Shown here: positions 9,765 through 17,633 of the stretch, piece by piece
Position numbering within the stretch: position 1 is the first letter of the stretch
Layout of the letters: each line of letters starts with the position of its first letter
Assembly: GCF_021738965.1 (NCBI RefSeq)
Contig: NZ_JAKKOQ010000006.1
Span: 124,001-188,000 of the forward strand
Source: Gordonia zhenghanii
GTDB taxonomy: Bacteria > Actinomycetota > Actinomycetes > Mycobacteriales > Mycobacteriaceae
DNA: 64,000 nucleotides
Reading direction: 5' to 3'
Position numbers and translations under genes: made by a program
The notes under the pieces: generated by a model
The model's input: the letters and a program-made list of their open reading frames with translations, nothing else
Told to the model about the DNA's origin: nothing
The model's database searches: none

Positions 9765-9845
9765 GGCAGATTGCCCGAGCGGCCAAAGGGAGCGGATTGT
9801 AAATCCGTCGCGCAAGCTACATAGGTTCGAATCCTATATCTGCCA
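9765..9845 (+). tRNA. tyrT: tRNA-Tyr (anticodon GTA)
   Basis: The acceptor stem GGCAGAT pairs with ATCTGCC at 9838-9844, with discriminator A 9845. The anticodon GTA is at 9799-9801 in an ATT-GTA-AAT context, and a long variable arm (around TCGCGCAAGCTA) marks it as a class II tRNA. The T arm reads AGGTTCGAATCCT. The CCA end is not encoded. Confidence 0.97.
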
Positions 9846-9967
9846 CAACGAGTGGACTCGTACGGATTCATGGAGACCAGCGGTTTTGGTTTCTCGGTGT
9901 CCGTATGTGTAACCTCGTTGAGGCTCTTGACTAACAGTGGCGGCGACGTCACTGGCTGTTGAGGCAC

Positions 9968-10040
9968 GCCCCCTTAGCTCAGTCGGTAGAGCGTTTCCAT
10001 GGTAAGGAAAAGGTCGACGGTTCGATTCCGTCAGGGGGCT
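9968..10040 (+). tRNA. thrT: tRNA-Thr (anticodon GGT)
   Basis: The acceptor arm GCCCCCT pairs with AGGGGGC at 10033-10039, discriminator T 10040. The anticodon stem TTTCC/GGAAA carries loop ATGGTAA with anticodon GGT at 10001-10003. The D arm TAGCTCAGTCGGTAGAGC and T arm GGTTCGATTCC are canonical. CCA is not encoded. Confidence 0.97.
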
Positions 10041-10077
10041 CGCTGGTTTCGCGGTCGCAAGGCTTCGGAGCCGACAG

Positions 10078-10151
10078 GGCGGTGTAGCTCAGCTGGTTAG
10101 AGCGCACGACTCATAATCGTGAGGTCGGGGGATCGAGTCCCCCCACCGCTA
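10078..10151 (+). tRNA. metT: Elongator tRNA-Met (anticodon CAT)
   Basis: GGCGGTG pairs with CACCGCT (one G-U pair) at 10144-10150, with discriminator A 10151. The anticodon CAT at 10112-10114 lies in loop CTCATAA between CACGA and TCGTG. The first acceptor pair is formed and the three-GC-pair anticodon stem of initiator tRNA is lacking, so this is the elongator form. It leads into rpmG, the same order as in mycobacteria. Confidence 0.95.
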
Positions 10152-10239
10152 CACATCGATCACCCGGTGCACGCCCCGGCCCGCAGGCAGGGTCGCGATA
10201 CGGGACCGATAACTGCAAGACGCGAAAGTAGGCAACAAA

Positions 10240-10407
10240 GTGGCTTCCTCAACCGATGTGCGGCCGAAGATCACCTTGGCATGCGAGGTGTGCAAGCACC
10301 GCAACTACATCACCAAGAAGAATCGGCGCAACAACCCCGACCGCCTCGAGCTGAAGAAGTTCTGCCCGAACTGCGGAACGCACCAGTCTCACAAAGAGTC
10401 GCGCTGA
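10240..10407 (+). CDS. rpmG: 50S ribosomal protein L33, zinc-binding type
   Basis: A 55-residue ribosomal protein starting at GTG 10240 ([18 protein letters not shown]) and ending KESR. Four cysteines (15, 18, 42, 45) form two CxxC pairs, so this is the zinc-bound C+ form rather than the zinc-free paralogue used during zinc limitation. It lies between tRNA-Met and the dehydratase gene, matching rpmG2 (Rv0634B) before hadA in M. tuberculosis. It is followed by a strong hairpin terminator. Confidence 0.96.
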   Translation: MASSTDVRPKITLACEVCKHRNYITKKNRRNNPDRLELKKFCPNCGTHQSHKESR

Positions 10408-10453
10408 CTCGATGCGCGCCCTCGGGCGTGCGGGAGACGTAATACTTCGACAG

Positions 10454-10484
10454 CGGGCCACCTCTTCGTGAGGTGGCCCGTTTT
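10454..10484 (+). terminator. Rho-independent terminator after rpmG
   Basis: The 11-bp perfect stem CGGGCCACCTC (10454-10464) / GAGGTGGCCCG (10470-10480), five-base loop and TTTT directly after. It separates the tRNA-rpmG unit from the had gene. Confidence 0.9.
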
Positions 10485-10646
10485 CGTGTTGGGAATGGGC
10501 GCATCGACGTCGGAATGCGTAACGATCGTGTCTCGATCTGTTACTCATGACAGTGAGAAGCGCGAGAGAGTCCATGCGGCACAGCCTTGCCGCGTGGCGT
10601 GGACAGCGGCCCACGAGCGGGTGCCGTGTTGAGGAGTGAGTAGGCG

Positions 10647-11735
10647 ATGACAGATCAGATCGATGATCCGGAGATCCAGGCGCGAATCGAGCAGCTGAAG
10701 GCCGGGGCGAAGATGACTCCGGAGGAGATCGCCGAGCACACGCAGTCGATGGTCGGTTACAACTACACGGTCGACGACTACTACGAGGTCGGGCGTGAGG
10801 AACTCCGGAAGCTGGCACGGGCCGTCCAGTCCGATCACCCGGTGCACTGGAACGAGGACATCGCAGCCGAACTCGGGCACGACACGTTGATCGGAACCCC
10901 GACTTTCGTGTCGATGCTCGGCATCATCGCCCAACGTCGCCTGTTCGAGGACGTCGTGACCGGCTACGACCTGTGGCAGGTGATGCAGACCGATCAGCGG
11001 TTGATCCTCCACCAGCCGGTGAAGGTCGGAGACAAACTGATCTGCGATGTCTCACTCGAGTCGTTCCGGCAGGCGAGGGGCACCGACATGATGGTGACCA
11101 AGAACATCGTCTGGAACCAGCGAGACGAACCGGTGATGACGACGTTCACCTCGCTCGTCGCGCGGCCGTCGGTGGAGGTCGAGCCGGAGGTCCTCGATCA
11201 ACTCGAGCACGTGATGATGAAGGTCGACCGGGAGCCGCAGAGCGCGCAGACTGTCTTCGGGCCGTTCGACCGGTACAACGATCCCGATCCGGTCCTGGAG
11301 CCGCGAGCGTACGGAGCGATCGACTTCGACTCGTTGGAGGTCGGCCAGGAACTGCCGGCCGTCACCAAGGTGTTGACTCTCGGCAACCTGGTGAACTTCG
11401 CGGGTGTCGCAGGCGATCCGAACCCGATCCACTTCTCACCGGAGGTCGCGAAGTCGACCGGCCTGGACGGGATGGTGGCCCACGGCATGCAGACCATGGG
11501 TCTCGGCGCCAGTGTGATCAGTGACTTCGTCGGCGATCCGGCCGCGATCTACGAGTACAACGTCCGTTTCACCAGTCCCGTGTACGTGCCGACGGTCGGA
11601 TACGCGGAGATCGACTTCACCGGAAAGGTGAAATCGCTTGATCCGACGACGAGGCGCGGTGTGATCGCGATCGTCGCCAAGCAGGGGGAGCGCAAGATCT
11701 TCGGGCGGGCGCAGGCGCACGTTCAATTCGCGTAG
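10647..11735 (+). CDS. hadAB: Fused (3R)-hydroxyacyl-ACP dehydratase HadA-HadB
   Basis: In mycobacteria HadA and HadB are separate subunits of the FAS-II dehydratase that elongates mycolic-acid precursors. Here both are in one 362-residue chain. Residues about 40-175 follow HadA (YEVGREELRKLARAV, a substrate-channel half without a catalytic pair, then MVTKNIVWN). Residues about 215-362 follow HadB, with the hydratase-2 motif GDPNPIH supplying the catalytic Asp257 and His262, five residues apart as in HadB. There is no separate hadC downstream; tRNA-Trp and secE follow. About 40 residues precede the HadA homology. The gene stands alone between two terminated units. Confidence 0.93.
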   Translation: MTDQIDDPEIQARIEQLKAGAKMTPEEIAEHTQSMVGYNYTVDDYYEVGREELRKLARAVQSDHPVHWNEDIAAELGHDTLIGTPTFVSMLGIIAQRRLFEDVVTGYDLWQVMQTDQRLILHQPVKVGDKLICDVSLESFRQARGTDMMVTKNIVWNQRDEPVMTTFTSLVARPSVEVEPEVLDQLEHVMMKVDREPQSAQTVFGPFDRYNDPDPVLEPRAYGAIDFDSLEVGQELPAVTKVLTLGNLVNFAGVAGDPNPIHFSPEVAKSTGLDGMVAHGMQTMGLGASVISDFVGDPAAIYEYNVRFTSPVYVPTVGYAEIDFTGKVKSLDPTTRRGVIAIVAKQGERKIFGRAQAHVQFA

Positions 11736-11911
11736 TGGAATTCGTTTGAGGCCGACCGGTTCGCGGACGTGCCCGGTACCGGCCTCTACCTGGGTTTACC
11801 GGGCGAAGTTGGGTCGCACCGTCGAATTGCTCTACACTTACGAAGTCTGATGCTTTTCTTCACTTGCGCGCTACCCATAGGGTGGCGCGTTGGTCTTGTG
11901 GAGCATCGGCG

Positions 11912-11933
11912 GTGGCGGATGCGCATCCGCCAC
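11912..11933. repeat. Perfect 22-bp palindrome three bases before tRNA-Trp
   Basis: GTGGCGGATGC at 11912-11922 is followed directly by its exact reverse complement to 11933. The mature tRNA-Trp begins at 11936. It could fold as a hairpin in the tRNA precursor or act as a protein-binding dyad. Confidence 0.85.
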
Positions 11934-11935
11934 AA

Positions 11936-12008
<73 letters not shown>

Positions 12009-12046
12009 CCCTCGGGCAGAATGCATACGAAGGGATCGGTGAGAAG

Positions 12047-12418
12047 GTGGCCAAGCGCGACCGCAAGGCCGGCGACGTCGACGACGCGATCGAGGTCGAC
12101 GACGTCCGGGCCGACGAACTGCGTCCGAGCGGCAAACGCTCAGCGCGTGGCCGTCGGGCCGAACAAGGTGGCGGCACCGCAGTCGCGACCAAGTCGCGTG
12201 CTGCGGAATCCGCACCGTCGACCAGCCGCAACCCGTTCGTGCGCATCTGGGTGTTCCTGAAGCAGGTCGTCAGTGAGATGCGCAAGGTCGTGTGGCCGAC
12301 GCGCAACGACATGGTCAACTACACGATCGCGGTGCTCGCGTTCCTCGTGGTTCTGACCGCGATCATCGCGGGCTTGGACATCGGCTTCGCGAAGTTGATG
12401 TTGCTGGTGTTCGGCTGA
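12047..12418 (+). CDS. secE: Preprotein translocase subunit SecE
   Basis: SecE clamps SecY in the protein-export channel. From GTG 12047 the product has 123 residues: a polar, charged cytoplasmic extension (about 1-62), the amphipathic conserved segment FLKQVVSEMRKVVWPTRNDMV (about 73-93) and one transmembrane helix (about 96-117). The conserved VVWPTR is diagnostic. It lies between tRNA-Trp and nusG, the canonical order. The exact start is uncertain because the extension is variable among relatives. Confidence 0.93.
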   Translation: MAKRDRKAGDVDDAIEVDDVRADELRPSGKRSARGRRAEQGGGTAVATKSRAAESAPSTSRNPFVRIWVFLKQVVSEMRKVVWPTRNDMVNYTIAVLAFLVVLTAIIAGLDIGFAKLMLLVFG

Positions 12419-12503
12419 CAGTCGGACCACGCTGCGGGGTGGACCTCCCGGAGAACTAGCGGACCGTTGACGGTCCGGTCTGAGAATGAAGGAGTTGGGC
12501 GCA

Positions 12504-13349
12504 GTGAGCACCCCGGAGAACGAAATCGAATCGCCGGAGGCCGGCGGCACGATGCCCGACGACACCGTGCAGGACGACGCCGTGCAGGTCGACCCCGTCG
12601 ATTCTGATGGCGCTGTCGATTCTGATGGCGCAGGCGATTCTGACGGTGCAACACCTGACGCTGAGGCGGCAGGCGTCGACGCTGCGGCCGCCGATGAGTC
12701 CGAACCCGAGGTCGAGGTCGATCCGGTTGCGGAGTTCAAGGCGGAGCTGCGTCGTCAGCCCGGCGACTGGTACGTCATCCACTCGTACGCGGGGTACGAG
12801 AACAAGGTGAAGACCAACCTCGAGACCCGCGTCCAGAACCTCGACGTCGGCGACTACATCTTCCAGGTCGAAGTTCCGATCGAAGAAGTCACCGAGATCA
12901 AGAACGGCCAGCAGAAGAAGGTCAACCGCAAGGTGCTTCCGGGCTACATCCTGGTGCGCATGGAACTCAACGACGAGTCGTGGAGTGCCGTGCGGAACAC
13001 GCCGGGTGTCACCGGATTCGTCGGGATGACCTCCAGGCCGTCGCCGTTGTCGCTGAAGGAAGTCCTTCAGTTCCTGATGCCGCGCGCCGAGGTGCGTAAG
13101 GCTCAGGCCGCGAAGGCGGCATCGGAAGCGGGCGAGAGCGTCGAGGCTGCTGCGGCGGCCGCGTCGAACCTCGTCGAGGTCGACTTCGAGGTCGGCGAGT
13201 CGGTGACTGTCATGGACGGCCCGTTCGCGACCCTCCCGGCGTCGATCAGCGAGGTCAACACAGAGCAGCGCAAGGTGAAGGTCCTGGTGTCGATCTTCGG
13301 CCGCGAAACGCCGGTCGAGCTCGGATTCAACCAGGTCGAGAAGATCTGA
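12504..13349 (+). CDS. nusG: Transcription termination/antitermination protein NusG
   Basis: NusG binds RNA polymerase and links it to Rho or the ribosome. The 281-residue product has a long acidic N-terminal extension (about 1-75), the NGN domain beginning [16 protein letters not shown], and a C-terminal KOW domain ([19 protein letters not shown]). GTG 12504 was chosen for its AAGGAG site at 12489-12494; ATG 12486 in the same frame is possible. The extension contains a threefold repeat of DSDGA. Such acidic extensions are known in actinobacterial NusG, though the repeat varies. Confidence 0.95.
   Translation: MSTPENEIESPEAGGTMPDDTVQDDAVQVDPVDSDGAVDSDGAGDSDGATPDAEAAGVDAAAADESEPEVEVDPVAEFKAELRRQPGDWYVIHSYAGYENKVKTNLETRVQNLDVGDYIFQVEVPIEEVTEIKNGQQKKVNRKVLPGYILVRMELNDESWSAVRNTPGVTGFVGMTSRPSPLSLKEVLQFLMPRAEVRKAQAAKAASEAGESVEAAAAAASNLVEVDFEVGESVTVMDGPFATLPASISEVNTEQRKVKVLVSIFGRETPVELGFNQVEKI
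12597..12650 (+). repeat. Three 18-bp tandem units inside nusG
   Basis: Units at 12597-12614, 12615-12632 and 12633-12650 read GTCGATTCTGATGGCGCT with a few changes and encode (V/G)DSDGA three times in the acidic NusG extension. Confidence 0.85.
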
Positions 13350-13428
13350 CGATCTCTTCAGCGAACGTTACGAAAAGACTTCCGCGTATCCAGCGTGCGC
13401 GGATCTGTAGGAAAAAGGACTAGAGGAT

Positions 13429-13866
13429 ATGCCTCCCAAGAAGAAAAAGAAGATCTCCGGGATCATCAAGCTCCAGATTCAGGCGGGCCAGGCCAACCCG
13501 GCTCCGCCCGTGGGTCCGGCCCTTGGTCAGCACGGCGTCAACATCATGGAGTTCTGCAAGGCGTACAACGCCGCGACAGAGAACCAGCGTGGAAACGTCA
13601 TCCCGGTCGAGATCTTCGTGTACGAAGACCGCTCGTTCGATTTCAAGCTGAAGACCCCGCCGGCAGCGAAGCTGCTCCTGAAGGCCGCAGGCCTGCAGAA
13701 GGGTTCGGGTGTTCCGCACACCGACAAGGTCGGCAAGGTTTCGATGGACCAGGTCCGCGAGATCGCCAAGACCAAGGCTGAAGATCTGAACTCCAACGAT
13801 GTCGACTCAGCAGCGAAGATCATCGCGGGCACCGCGCGTTCGATGGGCATCACCGTCGAAGGCTGA
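13429..13866 (+). CDS. rplK: 50S ribosomal protein L11
   Basis: The 145-residue L11 stimulates the GTPase centre of the 50S subunit. Hallmarks are [20 protein letters not shown] near the N terminus (the flexible proline-rich segment), [13 protein letters not shown], and a C-terminal RNA-binding domain ending [10 protein letters not shown]. It lies 79 nt after nusG. The 152-nt gap to rplA is longer than usual for this operon and contains a copy of an interspersed repeat. Confidence 0.98.
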
Positions 13867-13875
13867 TCTCTTCCC

Positions 13876-13922
13876 CTGCTGATCGAGCGTTACCCTGCTG
13901 ATCGAGCGGAGTCGAGATCCCC
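13876..13922. repeat. Interspersed repeat fragment between rplK and rplA
   Basis: CTGCTGATCGAGC appears twice, the second copy continuing GGAGTCGAGATCCCCC. The same core (TGGTCGAGCGGAGTCGAGGCC and variants) recurs at 42959-43047, 43530-43625 and 63113-63140. A small hairpin CCTGGT/ACCAGG follows at 13923-13938. Confidence 0.7.
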
Positions 13923-14018
13923 CCTGGTACCCACCAGGAACCAGAACATCCGTGGGAGGGCCGTGCTCGGCCCATTAACCACTAACTCCCGCACGACCGC
14001 GGGGAGAAGGAACAGAGC

Positions 14019-14735
14019 ATGAGCAAGAAGAGCAAGGCCTACCAGGCCGCCGCTGAGAAGATCGATCGCGACAAGCTGTACAGCCCGCTGGAGGCCGTGG
14101 AGCTCGCGAAAGACACCTCCTCGAAGAACACCGACGCGACCGTCGAGGTCGCAGTGCGCCTCGGCGTCGACCCCCGCAAGGCCGACCAGATGGTCCGCGG
14201 CACCGTCAACCTGCCCAACGGCACCGGTAAGACTGCTCGCGTCATCGTGTTCGCCGCTGGCGACAAGGCGACCGAGGCCGCCGCAGCCGGCGCCGACGAG
14301 GTCGGCGCCGAAGACCTGATCGAGAAGATCCAGGGCGGTTGGCTCGACTTCGACGCCGCGATCGCCGCACCGGACCAGATGGCCAAGGTCGGTCGCATCG
14401 CGCGTGTCCTCGGCCCGCGTGGTCTGATGCCGAACCCGAAGACCGGCACGGTCACCAACGACGTGACGAAGGCTGTCAACGACATCAAGGGCGGCAAGAT
14501 CAGCTTCCGCGTCGACAAGGCAGCCAACCTGCATTTCGTCATCGGCAAGGCGTCGTTCGACGCAGCCAAGCTCGCCGAGAACTACGGTGCGGCATACGAC
14601 GAGATCCAGCGTGCGAAGCCGTCGGCAGCCAAGGGCCGCTACGTCAAGAAGATCACGGTCTCGACCAACACCGGTCCGGGCATCCAGGTGGATCCGTCGG
14701 TGACGCGTAACTTCACAGGCGAAGACCAGGCGTGA
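14019..14735 (+). CDS. rplA: 50S ribosomal protein L1
   Basis: The 238-residue L1 forms the stalk at the E site and represses its own operon in many bacteria. The sequence has [21 protein letters not shown], the central [15 protein letters not shown] signature and the closing [18 protein letters not shown] precedes ATG 14019. Transcription is likely stopped by the strong hairpin at 14781-14814. Confidence 0.98.
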   Translation: MSKKSKAYQAAAEKIDRDKLYSPLEAVELAKDTSSKNTDATVEVAVRLGVDPRKADQMVRGTVNLPNGTGKTARVIVFAAGDKATEAAAAGADEVGAEDLIEKIQGGWLDFDAAIAAPDQMAKVGRIARVLGPRGLMPNPKTGTVTNDVTKAVNDIKGGKISFRVDKAANLHFVIGKASFDAAKLAENYGAAYDEIQRAKPSAAKGRYVKKITVSTNTGPGIQVDPSVTRNFTGEDQA

Positions 14736-14780
14736 TTCGGCTGCGTCCGCCTCGATAGGGGCGACGCACAGAGACACCCA

Positions 14781-14820
14781 CTGGGGCCCGGCACTTTCGA
14801 GTGCCGGGCCCCAGTTCTCG
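14781..14820 (+). terminator. Strong terminator after rplA
   Basis: A perfect 15-bp stem CTGGGGCCCGGCACT (14781-14795) / AGTGCCGGGCCCCAG (14800-14814) closed by a TTCG tetraloop and followed by TTCTCGT. Confidence 0.9.
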
Positions 14821-14865
14821 TATCGAGACACATCTGTGTGTCGGGATGATCGACTAGGAGACGTG

Positions 14866-16230
14866 ATGGAGGTCGTGCTGCTCGGCGCCGGAGCCGCGGA
14901 CGGATGGCCCAACCCGTTCTGTGGTTGCGGGTCGTGTGTCGGCGCGGCGTCCCTGTGCGAGACGCGCGGGCAGACGTCCGCACTCGTCGACGACACACTG
15001 CTCCTCGACTGCGGCCCCGGAGTCCCCGGCGCGGCCGTCCGGGCGGGCAGGTTGTTGGCGGGAGTGCGGTTCCTGCTCATCACCCATGCGCACACCGACC
15101 ATCTCGAGCCGCACGTGCTGTTGTCTCGGTCGTGGGTGCCCGGTCTGGACGAGCTGTGTGTGGTCGGACCGACAGACGCAGTGGACGCCTGTCGCGACTG
15201 GGTCGGGCCGGACGATCCGGTGCGCTTCCTCCCCGTCGCCGCGGGCGATCGTGTGCGCCTGGGCGGGTACGACGTGCGAGTGCTCCCCGCGCGGCACCGA
15301 GTGTTCGTCGACGGCGACGCGGTTCTCTACGACGTGACGGGTCCGGACCGGTCACGGCTGCTGTGGGCGACCGATACGGGGACGTGGCCGCGGTCGTGGT
15401 TCGATGTGGTCGTCGATGCGCAGTACGACGCGGTGTTCCTCGAGGAGACGTTCGGCGACCGAGCCGTGGAGTCGACCGGACACCTGGGTCTGAGTGGGTT
15501 CGGGGACATGCTCGCAGTGATGCGCGAGGTCGGTGCCGCCACGGAGCGGACCGACGTCGTCGCAGTGCACCTGGGACACCACAACCCGCCGATCGACGAA
15601 CTCGGGCGGCGCCTGGCGGAGCTCGGTGCTCGGCCGGGCCGAGACGGCGAAGTCGTCGAACTCGGCGATCCAGCGGCCGCGGGCAGAACGCGACCCCAGC
15701 GGCGGCACCTGTTCGTCACCGGAGGTGCGCGGTCGGGCAAGTCGCGGTACGCCGAGAACCACCTGGCGGACGTCGACGACGTCGTCTATGTGGCCGCAGG
15801 CGGACCGCCGGACCCGCACTCTGTCGACGCAGAATGGGCGCATCGCATCGACCGCCACCAGCGTCGCCGACCGTCGTCGTGGACGACGCTCGAGACCACC
15901 GCGGTCGCCGACGTCCTGCGTGCGGCGACGGCACCCGTCCTCGTCGACTGTCTGGGAACGTGGCTCACCGCTAGACTCGACCATCACGGCGTGTGGGAGT
16001 CCGGCGATCTGAACGGCGTGCGCCGCGACGTGGACGAGCTCGTGCAGGCTTGGCGCTCGTGCCCGGTCTCGGCGGTCGCAGTGAGCAACGAGGTCGGAAG
16101 CGGGGTGGTCCCGGCAACGCCGTCCGGCCGACTGTTCCGAGACGAACTGGGACGCCTCAACGCCTCGATCGCGAGTATCAGCGACACCGTGGTGCTGATG
16201 GTCGCCGGGCAGGCACTCGTCGTACGGTGA
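14866..16230 (+). CDS. cobU: Metallo-beta-lactamase-fold hydrolase fused to CobU (adenosylcobinamide kinase/guanylyltransferase)
   Basis: The 454-residue chain has two parts. Residues 1 to about 265 form a PhnP-like metallo-beta-lactamase domain with a GCGSC cysteine cluster (19-23) and the metal motif HAHTDH (His74, His76, Asp78, His79). Residues about 280-454 are CobU: P-loop GGARSGKS at 286-293, a VDCLGTWL segment and a C-terminal VSNEVGSGVVP motif. CobU phosphorylates adenosylcobinamide and adds GMP during cobalamin nucleotide-loop assembly. Similar fusions occur in other actinobacteria. ATG 14866 has AGGAG at 14856-14860. No other cobalamin genes and no B12 riboswitch were seen in the window. 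Confidence 0.88.
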   Translation: MEVVLLGAGAADGWPNPFCGCGSCVGAASLCETRGQTSALVDDTLLLDCGPGVPGAAVRAGRLLAGVRFLLITHAHTDHLEPHVLLSRSWVPGLDELCVVGPTDAVDACRDWVGPDDPVRFLPVAAGDRVRLGGYDVRVLPARHRVFVDGDAVLYDVTGPDRSRLLWATDTGTWPRSWFDVVVDAQYDAVFLEETFGDRAVESTGHLGLSGFGDMLAVMREVGAATERTDVVAVHLGHHNPPIDELGRRLAELGARPGRDGEVVELGDPAAAGRTRPQRRHLFVTGGARSGKSRYAENHLADVDDVVYVAAGGPPDPHSVDAEWAHRIDRHQRRRPSSWTTLETTAVADVLRAATAPVLVDCLGTWLTARLDHHGVWESGDLNGVRRDVDELVQAWRSCPVSAVAVSNEVGSGVVPATPSGRLFRDELGRLNASIASISDTVVLMVAGQALVVR

Positions 16231-16295
16231 CCCCCGGAGCCGGCCTGTGGATAACGAGATCGACGGATACCGGCGGCGCCGATAACCTGTGTCGC

Positions 16296-17117
16296 ATGCG
16301 CGACGACAGACTCCTCACCCGCATCTCGGGACTGCTGCGGCAGGCCGAAGGCACCGACAACGAGCATGAGGCCGAGGCGTTCATGGCCGCCGCGCAACGT
16401 CTCGCGACGGCGTCGTCGATCGACCTGGCGTTGGCGCGATCCCACGACCCGGCGGCGCGGACTGCCAGTGCGCCGATCACCCGCCAGGTGAGCATCGGGG
16501 AGAAGGGCAAGCGTGGCCTGCGGACCTACGTCCAGTTATTCGTGCAGATCGGCCGGGCCAATGATCTCACCGTCGACGTCGCGTCGAACTCGACGTTCGT
16601 CATCGCCTATGGATTCGAATCCGATCTCGACGCCACCGAGGCGCTGTACACCTCCCTGGTCATCCAGATGGTCGCTGCGAGCGACGCCTACTTGAAGTCC
16701 GGCGCATACAAAGGCGAGACGGCCCGCCAGGTGGTCACCGTCGGCGACGGCTTCTTCCGGAGGCGGGCGGTCGCCGAGAAGCCGTTGTCGCCGATCACCG
16801 CCCGACTCAACTTCCAGTCCGCGTTCGCCGAACGGATCGGCAAACGGTTGCTCCAAGCACGCGACGACGAGCGCGCTCATGCGCTCGCGGCCGATGACAC
16901 GGCAGGCGGATCCACCGAGATCGCGTTGCGCGACAAGGAATTGGAGGTCCGCGACTTCTACAAGCAGTCGTCGACGGCGCGTGGCACGTGGCGGCCGTCG
17001 TCTGCGCGGTCCGGGTATTCGACGGCGGCCCGACGTGCAGGCGACCGGGCAGGCAGGCGTGCCCGCATCGCGCAGGAGCAGTCCCTGCCGGGCGCTCGCG
17101 GCGCCATCGACCGGTGA
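16296..17117 (+). CDS. DUF2786 domain protein
   Basis: A 273-residue soluble protein. The N-terminal 40 residues (LLTRISGLLRQAEGTDNEHEAEAFMAAAQRLA, divided by a turn) match the DUF2786 domain found in actinobacterial and phage proteins. The remainder has no recognisable enzyme motif; the C terminus is basic (RRAGDRAGRRARIAQEQ), which suggests nucleic-acid contact but does not prove it. It starts with ATG 16296 and its TGA overlaps the GTG of the following metallohydrolase (GTGA at 17114-17117), so the two are translationally coupled. Confidence 0.8.
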   Translation: MRDDRLLTRISGLLRQAEGTDNEHEAEAFMAAAQRLATASSIDLALARSHDPAARTASAPITRQVSIGEKGKRGLRTYVQLFVQIGRANDLTVDVASNSTFVIAYGFESDLDATEALYTSLVIQMVAASDAYLKSGAYKGETARQVVTVGDGFFRRRAVAEKPLSPITARLNFQSAFAERIGKRLLQARDDERAHALAADDTAGGSTEIALRDKELEVRDFYKQSSTARGTWRPSSARSGYSTAARRAGDRAGRRARIAQEQSLPGARGAIDR

Positions 17118-17602
17118 CCAGGGACTCCAACCGGTCCGCGGTCTATGACGCCGAACGTCTGGTCCATCGGATCTTCGAACGCGCAGGCTCCACGCGGACG
17201 GTGCAGATAGCGGGCACCGATCTCACCGTGCCGCCGGAGGCGAAGTTCTCGTCGGTCGAGTCTGTTCGACGTTACGTCGACGACGTACTCGCCGCGCCGG
17301 CCGTACGAGCACGCTTTCCGCGAGCCGCGCATCCGGTCGCCGTCCGACGGCGTCGGGGGAGCAGGGCCGCCCACTACGAGCGCGACGGTGCGGTGATCGC
17401 CGTCCCCGACTCGGCCGACGGGGCCTGGGCGTTGCGCGAGCTGGTCGTGCTGCACGAAGTCGCGCACCACGTCGACGACGTCGGGAGTCCGGCTCACGGT
17501 CGCTGCTTCGTCGATGCGCTCATCGACCTCGTCGGTCTGGTGCTCGGTCCGGAGACTGCGTTCGTCTACCGCGTGGTGTTCGGTGACAGCGGGTTGCTGT
17601 GA
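17114..17602 (+). CDS. Putative zinc metallohydrolase, TIGR04338-like
   Basis: A 162-residue protein with the zinc-binding motif HEVAHH at residues 114-119 and a downstream HGRCFVDALIDLVG segment that could provide a third ligand. The layout resembles the small actinobacterial metallohydrolase family TIGR04338. Start at GTG 17114, overlapping the stop of the DUF2786 gene. This pairing is recurrent in actinobacteria as far as I recall, but its function is not known to me. No signal peptide, so it acts in the cytoplasm. Confidence 0.78.
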   Translation: MTRDSNRSAVYDAERLVHRIFERAGSTRTVQIAGTDLTVPPEAKFSSVESVRRYVDDVLAAPAVRARFPRAAHPVAVRRRRGSRAAHYERDGAVIAVPDSADGAWALRELVVLHEVAHHVDDVGSPAHGRCFVDALIDLVGLVLGPETAFVYRVVFGDSGLL

Positions 17603-17633
17603 GCCGGCGGACGTGGAACCAGAGCGTCGCGGG

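Larger units (their letters stand above)
9635..10239. other. tRNA-bearing intergenic block, no protein gene
   Basis: Between yajQ and rpmG the only genes seen are three tRNAs (Tyr, Thr, Met) described separately. A possible promoter precedes tRNA-Tyr: TTGCAT at 9671-9676 and TATTCT at 9696-9701 with a 19-bp spacer. No reading frame in the block has family resemblance. Confidence 0.7.

Noticed and set aside
9640-10240. Integration site or mobile element at the tRNA cluster
   Set aside because: No integrase, no duplicated tRNA 3' end, and the gene order matches other Mycobacteriales.
13876-13922. CRISPR-like direct repeats
   Set aside because: Only two short units without spacers of regular length; better described as an interspersed repeat.
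14821-14865. Cobalamin riboswitch before the CobU fusion
   Set aside because: Only 45 bases separate the rplA terminator from the start and no B12-box sequence is seen.
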